A stretch of 64,000 nt of DNA, taken from the NCBI GenBank assembly GCA_030248215.1, contig JASANG010000082.1, positions 1 to 64,000 of the forward strand, written 5' to 3'. Position numbers and translations under genes: made by a program. The notes under the pieces are model-generated. The model saw only the letters and a program-made list of their open reading frames with translations. It was not told the origin of the DNA and searched no databases. Numbering within the stretch: the first letter of the stretch is position 1; each line of letters opens with the position of its first letter. This document shows positions 61,501-64,000 of the stretch, piece by piece. The stretch comes from Enoplolaimus lenunculus (taxonomy: Eukaryota > Nematoda > Enoplea > Enoplida > Thoracostomopsidae).

Positions 61501-63797
61501 GGGAGGGGGTCTGTATGCAGTTTTATAAACGTTATTTACGCATACAAACATCTTTAGTGTGATATAGTTGACCGCCCCCTTAAATGACGGCGGGTAGGTG
61601 TACTGAAGCATACTATGTTAACCTCTTGCTTAAACCCCCCTGATTGAGGAGGGGGTCGAACAAAAATGCAACGCCTGGTAGATTCTTTAATACACAGAAT
61701 GTACCCAGTTGCACACTCTTGTAATATAAAGAGTAATCATCCACTCTTGGTGCTACACACATTTGAAAATATCGAAATATTAAAAAAGTTTAAATTATTG
61801 TTAAAATTGAATTACCTTCGTTTGTTAATATTAAACCGGCCATCGACGTTGCCACCGATAATTGAATAAGTCAACGGATCTTCGGGACCGCGGGTTGAAA
61901 CAGCCTGAAACAAAAACAAAGTTATACCGTCATATAATGTATTAGTTAATTTTCAGAAATTCTAACTAAACACAATTTTCCGTTTGAGTATTTGATTTTT
62001 TAAAATCTGCAAAAGTGAATCAACCTGAAATTCAAATATCCCGATGGTTATAAACGAGAAAATATACCGCTAGCTGTAGGTATTCACTGAATTAATCAGG
62101 TTAAGTGTTGACAAAATTTTTTGGGAAAACTATCCTGGTTATGTTCAGATTACTGGTTCGCAGTTCCATCTTGATTAAGAACGCTGAACTGTTCTTTTCT
62201 CACAGTTTATTTAAACTTATTTGTCATCCAAAAGTCACATTTTGACTTAAATTGTGATTTAAGCAAATCATTTAATTCAAAGTGTAAACGGATAGCAAAA
62301 ATAACGGAAACGAAAAATGAATGTTTAAGTTAAAAAAGTTTCAAAAATGTTTTATTTTTATGCCAACCCAGTTGAGGCGTGCATATATATTTACTGGTTT
62401 TTTAAAAATTTAAAAAAACAAATGGCGGATGTATCGAAATGTTTTAAGATTTTTTGTACAAATTTCACTATTTTATTTCATTTCAAGCAATTGCAGCATA
62501 TATCAGTAACGAAAAATTGCAAGTTATATACGTAATTCATAACTAATTTTTAAACTTTAAAAGAACAAACGAAAACATACGGTTACACCCTGCGTTAATT
62601 TAAATTAAGTAAACGTCAAGTTTCTACTTAAATTCGTGATTTATGTAAATTCTTAAATTCGAATTAAGTAAATACTTAATTTAAATATTTTAAGTAAATC
62701 ATTAGAAATTCAACCTATGTTTCTAACCTGAACTTGGGTTAAAACTTCGCCAATAGTGACCGACTCCGGGACTTCAATTGTATTTGCAAGAACAACGAAT
62801 TGCGGAGGCTCGCCAGGCGGTGGAGCTAACGTGCGCAGTTGCTCGTCGTCAACGTTAATAACCACAACCGCTTGGGCTTTTCTGAAACAAAAATATGTAA
62901 CTTTAATCAGCTCGAAGCGAAGCATTGAGTTTTTGGACAATTATAAACTTCAACAAAAGATTTTTGTAATAGAGCATAAATAGATGCTACACACATTTGA
63001 GAATACGGTCAGTAGTGTAACGAAAGTTTACGTCGCTACAAACCCACCACGAATGCATATCTGGACATTTTCATGTTTGATTCCGTAAAATCAAGAGTGG
63101 ATGATGCATACTTCAACAAGAGTATGCAACTGGGTACATTCTGCGTAGAAAACAATGTATCCGGCACGCGTTGCGTTTTAGCCCTATCCCCTTTTATTTA
63201 GAGGGAGGTACAACCGGTGTGAATCATGGCACTTTATATATGTGGTGTCAAACATTCTCCCCATATGGTTTAATTTAGGGTATTCATGTTACAGCAACCC
63301 CCCTCTAAACATGGGGAGTCGGCCAAAAACGCAACGCCCGGTGGTTTTATTTTAAGCAAACTTAATAAATTCTTAGATACACATAATTTTGGGTCTGCAC
63401 TTGTTACTTAAACCAAAAATAAGCTTAACTTAAACTTGCGTTACCGAGTACAATATTTGCAATTATGTATGTCTACTGAAGTGTAGAATATCACATTCGC
63501 AGCTGTCATCGTAGCCGCGTGTTTGATACCTGATTGCTTAACTGACTTTAGATGCTACACACATTTGAGAATAACGGCTACTAAAACTACTAGCACAGTG
63601 GAAACTTAGTACCTGCCACCTCCATCAATTGCTTGAAGTATCAGTTGATACTCGCGTCCTGGGGGTAGCGGCTCAACTGCGTTGAGAGATCGCGTTTCAG
63701 GCGAATACGTAAACAGACTCGACCCTCGATTCGAAACGGATAAAATCGAATAAGTCAACTGGCCAAATCTTCCTCGATCGCCATCGTTGGCTGATAT
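38866..63797 (-). CDS. non-classical cadherin (PCDH15/Cad99C- or CDH23-like), 3' 24 exons
   Basis: Exons read 63797-63613, 62881-62728, 61904-61816, 60673-60586, 59426-59295, 58856-58795, 58310-58190, 57864-57742, 55738-55654, 55293-55169, 54340-54224, 53677-53543, 52868-52618, 52348-52227, 50811-50692, 49361-49177, 48407-48183, 46964-46873, 46424-46344, 43612-43452, 40977-40881, 40262-40072, 39480-39321 and 39184-38866. Every junction is GT-AG and every phase agrees, giving about 1,139 residues with no stop; the 5' end is beyond the window. Extracellular cadherin repeats bind calcium for cell adhesion: VVLDVNDNPP, VIDVNDWPP, DVLDANDNAPE and AVDPDFGANG are linker or repeat motifs. No EGF, laminin-G or catenin-binding region is seen. 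The subfamily is inferred from layout and the PDZ-ligand end. Confidence 0.92.
39508..39840. repeat. tandem array with TTGCGCAAG and GCAATTGCAA words
   Basis: About five units of roughly 60 bp combine GCAAGTTATTGCAATTGCAA with CTTGCGCAAG and ATTGAACAAGT. It lies in the cadherin intron between two cytoplasmic exons, starting about 28 bp before the acceptor of exon 39480-39321. TTGCGCAA is the palindromic C/EBP-type core. Confidence 0.85.
40431..40709. repeat. 17-bp array of TTACGTCA sites, 16 units
   Basis: The unit is GTTACGTCATACTTCAA. Twelve of sixteen units keep TTACGTCA, two read TCACGTCA and two TTACATCA. This is a CRE/ATF-like bZIP core. It lies in the intron between the transmembrane exon and the first cytoplasmic exon. 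Confidence 0.9.
40881..40977 (-). CDS. cadherin transmembrane exon
   Basis: This 97-nt exon encodes IALIVLASVIAVGSII and AIAILCCCWVKV, one hydrophobic helix with a palmitoylation-type cysteine triplet followed by basic residues. This fixes the orientation: extracellular part upstream, cytoplasmic part downstream. Confidence 0.92.
41118..41338 (+). mobile_element. hAT-like TTAGGC MITE, GGGCCGGATC subfamily
   Basis: Flanks GAAGTTGC and GAAATTGC form the 8-bp duplication. Ends are GGCCCATGTATAGAACAG and CTGTTTTATACATGGGCC. Same subfamily as 26902. Confidence 0.87.
41533..41600. repeat. TTA microsatellite
   Basis: Over twenty consecutive TTA units in a cadherin intron. Confidence 0.97.
42630..42780. 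repeat. 30-bp tandem repeat, five units
   Basis: The unit GTTCAGACCGGAAACCAAAC plus GATTTTTGTC is repeated five times with few changes, open in both directions because 30 is a multiple of three. It is intronic. Confidence 0.9.
42947..43345 (+). mobile_element. hAT-like TTAGGC MITE, longest copy
   Basis: Flanks AATTTTCC and AGTTTTCC form the 8-bp duplication. The interior has about six blocks of TTAGGC-like units joined by AATATGCTCATTC, showing growth by whole-block duplication. Confidence 0.85.
43452..52348 (-). CDS. cadherin last EC repeats and membrane-proximal region
   Basis: Seven exons encode RVRELDRENRTAYDIPI, DVLDANDNAPEF and AVDPDFGANGKISY, the final EC repeats. After them comes a non-EC region: RVELMIENAYPQEVRNHF, then SLQSLSGPCQVIGAEKM, then GDPEVLSTLQDELKRYF. 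Such a membrane-adjacent domain is characteristic of protocadherin-15- and CDH23-type cadherins, although I compare it from memory only. Confidence 0.85.
43910..45172. mobile_element. GACCC-ended DNA transposon, long copy
   Basis: It runs from AATAAGAGGGTGTCCCC through TAGGAGTCCGTATC to CCAAATAAATATCAGTCC and CTTCGGGTCACCACAG. It is the inverted, longer relative of 22578-22997. The middle contains a separate 20-bp minisatellite. No transposase is recognised. It lies in a cadherin intron. Confidence 0.65.
44455..44735. repeat. 19-20-bp minisatellite inside the GACCC element
   Basis: About fourteen units of CCCGCCAAAATTTGAATTT with many small changes. Confidence 0.9.
45506..45725. mobile_element. 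GC-rich palindromic MITE
   Basis: AAGGGTGACACTATAG opens and AGTATAGCTCAACCCT closes it. The interior is CGTCCGTCGCC/GGCGACGGACG-type palindrome, CpG-rich. Confidence 0.6.
45889..46040. mobile_element. GTAGCCAGCT repeat family copy
   Basis: AAGCTCACCTTGTTAGGGA and TTACAAGCAAGGTTGAAAA match the family; it lies in a cadherin intron. Confidence 0.55.
46439..46527. repeat. AAC microsatellite
   Basis: About 29 uninterrupted ACA/CAA units, 15 bp upstream of the cadherin exon 46424-46344 acceptor in transcript sense. Confidence 0.97.
46690..46870. mobile_element. GC-rich palindromic MITE
   Basis: Ends are AAGGTTGCGCTATACTCG and AGCATAGCACAACCCTT. It directly abuts the donor of cadherin exon 46964-46873. 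Confidence 0.65.
47197..47467 (-). mobile_element. TTAA-flanked (piggyBac-type) MITE with tRNA-like core
   Basis: TTAA lies at both ends. Ends are CCCCTTCTCACATTGAG and the complement of CATGAGAGAAAGGG. A-box-like TAGCTGAGTGATGATGG and B-box-like GAGTTCGAATCC are present. Cadherin intron. Confidence 0.87.
49581..49755. mobile_element. GC-rich palindromic MITE
   Basis: GTAGCGTTATACTTGTCACG and AAGTATAGCGCC are the inverted ends, with a CpG-rich palindromic interior. Confidence 0.6.
49943..50314. mobile_element. composite hAT-like element carrying a GACCC-element fragment
   Basis: A perfect 8-bp duplication CCAACTGA flanks it. Ends are CAATGGCGGATCC and GGATCCGCCACTG. Inside, about 50080-50245 is a stretch of the GACCC transposon (GGGATACGGACTCCTATT to GGGTCACTACAG) followed by TATGGGTCAAAATAAG. 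The same internal join is at 53295-53481. Confidence 0.85.
50326..50485. mobile_element. GTAGCCAGCT repeat family copy
   Basis: GGGCCCGTAGCCAAGAAAG begins it and CTGGCTCCGGGCCTG ends it, the clearest pair of inverted ends for this family. Confidence 0.65.
50850..51118 (+). mobile_element. TTAA-flanked (piggyBac-type) MITE with tRNA-like core
   Basis: TTAA lies at both ends; ends are CCCTTTATCGCATGAA and CTCAATGTGAGAAGGGG. The tRNA-like core reads on the minus strand. Cadherin intron, 39 bp upstream of exon 50811-50692. Confidence 0.87.
51694..51800. mobile_element. GC-rich palindromic MITE, one end
   Basis: AAGGTTGCGCTATATTCGC matches the family end, followed by CGCCGGGCGAAGACGC. No matching right end is found. 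Confidence 0.45.
52030..52200. mobile_element. hAT-like MITE, CGGATCCA family, old copy
   Basis: ATTAGCGGATGCAGAG on the left and CTGGATTAACCGCTGG on the right are eroded inverted ends. The interior has ATAAAATGGTAAGGTCCC as in 31143-31412. Confidence 0.5.
52618..63797 (-). CDS. cadherin EC-repeat exons and Pro-rich linker
   Basis: The 13 exons from 63797 to 52618 encode about five EC repeats. Inter-repeat motifs in order are NVDDEQ (degenerate), LDVNDNPPRF, NNVRDSIPYF (degenerate), IDVNDWPPTF and a Pro/Thr-rich linker (PTEPPPVTVEQTPPPPATV) in the exon 52868-52618. Two linkers lack the standard D-x-N-D-N, so those joints may bind less calcium and be more flexible. Exon 55293-55169 is followed within about 10 bp by a 24-bp satellite. 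Confidence 0.88.
53295..53481. mobile_element. composite hAT-like element carrying a GACCC-element fragment
   Basis: A perfect 8-bp duplication TCTAAACA flanks it. Ends are CAGTGCCGGATCC and GGATCCGCCGCTG. The interior from GGTTTAAGGACTCTACCC to GAGTCACTACAGTATGGG matches 49943-50314, so both derive from one composite that moved. Confidence 0.87.
53812..54120. mobile_element. CCAAGAGTGGATGAT long-inverted-repeat element
   Basis: AATCAAGAGTGGATGATACT at the left, then CACGCGTTGCGTTTTTAGCC, and the inverted AAACGCAACGTCGGCCGG at about 54040. The right outer end is eroded. Confidence 0.6.
54935..55160. repeat. 24-26-bp minisatellite, about ten units
   Basis: The unit is CAACTTTGAATACAAATTTA plus AACT. 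It begins only a few bases past the donor of cadherin exon 55293-55169, in transcript sense. Confidence 0.92.
55865..56202. mobile_element. CCAAGAGTGGATGAT long-inverted-repeat element
   Basis: GATGATCACTTTAACAAGAG on the left mirrors GAGTGATCATCCACTCTTGG on the right; TTGCATTTTTGGCCGACCCC mirrors GGTTGGTCGAAAACGCAACG. Confidence 0.7.
57320..57482. mobile_element. GTAGCCAGCT repeat family copy
   Basis: GGCGCGTAGCCAGCTCACTA and ACTTACAAGCAAGGTTGAAA match the family. A second partial copy, inverted, lies at about 56838-56932. Confidence 0.55.
59530..59858. mobile_element. CCAAGAGTGGATGAT element, old copy
   Basis: CCAATAGTGGATGAGTAC and AACAAGAGTATGCAACTGGG on the left, GGGTCATTTAGACCCTTGG on the right. 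Confidence 0.55.
60135..60444. mobile_element. CCAAGAGTGGATGAT element with TTAAA duplication
   Basis: Ends are CCAAGAGAGACGACC and CGACTCTTGG, flanked by TTAAA on each side, which suggests a 5-bp target duplication. Interior TTGCGTTTTTGGCTGAC matches the family. Confidence 0.65.
61394..61750. mobile_element. CCAAGAGTGGATGAT long-inverted-repeat element, best copy
   Basis: Inverted arms of about 55 bp: CCAAGAGTGGATGATCACTC to GGGTACATTCTGTGTAT, mirrored by ATACACAGAATGTACCC to CCACTCTTGG. It interrupts another dispersed repeat whose halves are AACTGGCAACAGGTTCTA and TGCTACACACATTTGA. Non-coding; superfamily unknown. Confidence 0.8.
63091..63345. mobile_element. CCAAGAGTGGATGAT element, right arm eroded
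   Basis: ATCAAGAGTGGATGATGC and GGCACGCGTTGCGTTTTAGC on the left; CGGCCAAAAACGCAACGCCC on the right. Confidence 0.6.
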
Positions 63798-63887
63798 CTG
63801 AAATGGTAACTCAAAAACGTATTTATAACACTTGCAGTCAGTCGTAATAAACTTTTTGAAATAGACTCAAATGGGATTACTGTAGTG

Positions 63888-64000
63888 ACTCGAATAAGAG
63901 GTTGGAGACTGATATTTATTTCGCCTCCCCATAAAGTTCCATCCTCGCTATTTTACACAGGACTTTGGACTACACAGTTTTAATTTATGCCAACCACAGA
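63888..64000. mobile_element. GACCC-ended transposon, end cut by window
   Basis: CTGTAGTGACTCGAATAAGA begins it and GACTGATATTTATTTCGCC follows, as in 22578-22997. It lies in the cadherin intron upstream of the first visible exon. Confidence 0.6.

Noticed and set aside
1-64000. LTR retrotransposon, retroviral or Polinton remains
   Set aside because: I looked for reverse transcriptase, protease, integrase, capsid and protein-primed polymerase motifs and saw none; the helicase/NADAR relic could in principle be viral, but nothing shows it.

Overview
This is a 64 kb piece of an AT-rich animal genome. The genes have short exons, GT-AG introns and long introns full of small transposons. Both intact genes are on the minus strand. 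One is a four-exon rhodopsin-family peptide G-protein-coupled receptor (9.3-13.4 kb). The other is the 3' part of a large non-classical cadherin (38.9-63.8 kb): 24 exons in one continuous open frame of about 1,139 residues, with its 5' end beyond the window. I cannot name the species. TTAGGC runs, the telomere unit of many nematodes, are abundant inside transposons here. An ecdysozoan, perhaps a nematode, is a guess from that and not a demonstration.

Layout. 0.4-3.7 kb: decayed remains of an intronless UPF1-like superfamily 1 helicase followed directly by a decayed NADAR (YbiA-like) domain, same strand. 3.7-9.2 kb: no gene, only small transposons. 9.3-13.4 kb: the receptor gene, with transposon insertions in its introns. 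13.5-28 kb: no host gene; it holds hAT-type, piggyBac-type and TA-flanked miniature elements, an 18-bp satellite, a 39-bp satellite and an unusual tract of serial DNA hairpins (15.2-15.8 kb). 28.0-30.1 kb: a piggyBac transposon with TTAA ends and a damaged transposase. 30-38.8 kb: more miniature elements and a 1.4 kb satellite with a roughly 31-bp unit. 38.9-63.8 kb: the cadherin gene, its introns carrying most of the remaining elements and satellites.

The main pattern is the mobile-element community. At least thirteen hAT-like miniature elements (GGCC ends, 8-bp target duplications) carry TTAGGC-like arrays as cargo. Five full copies of a 270-bp TTAA-flanked miniature element carry a tRNA-like sequence with A- and B-box motifs. 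Two hAT-like copies at separate sites share a fragment of an unrelated transposon, so a composite element has itself moved. A foldback element sits inside a hAT copy, and one family of long-inverted-repeat elements recurs through the cadherin introns.

Functionally, the receptor is a plasma-membrane peptide receptor with an unusually long Asn/Gln/Thr-rich cytoplasmic tail. The cadherin is a single-pass adhesion protein with several EC repeats, a proline-rich linker, a membrane-proximal region, one transmembrane helix and a cytoplasmic tail ending in a class I PDZ ligand, resembling the protocadherin-15/Cad99C and CDH23 type more than classical cadherins. Nothing in the sequence links the two genes.
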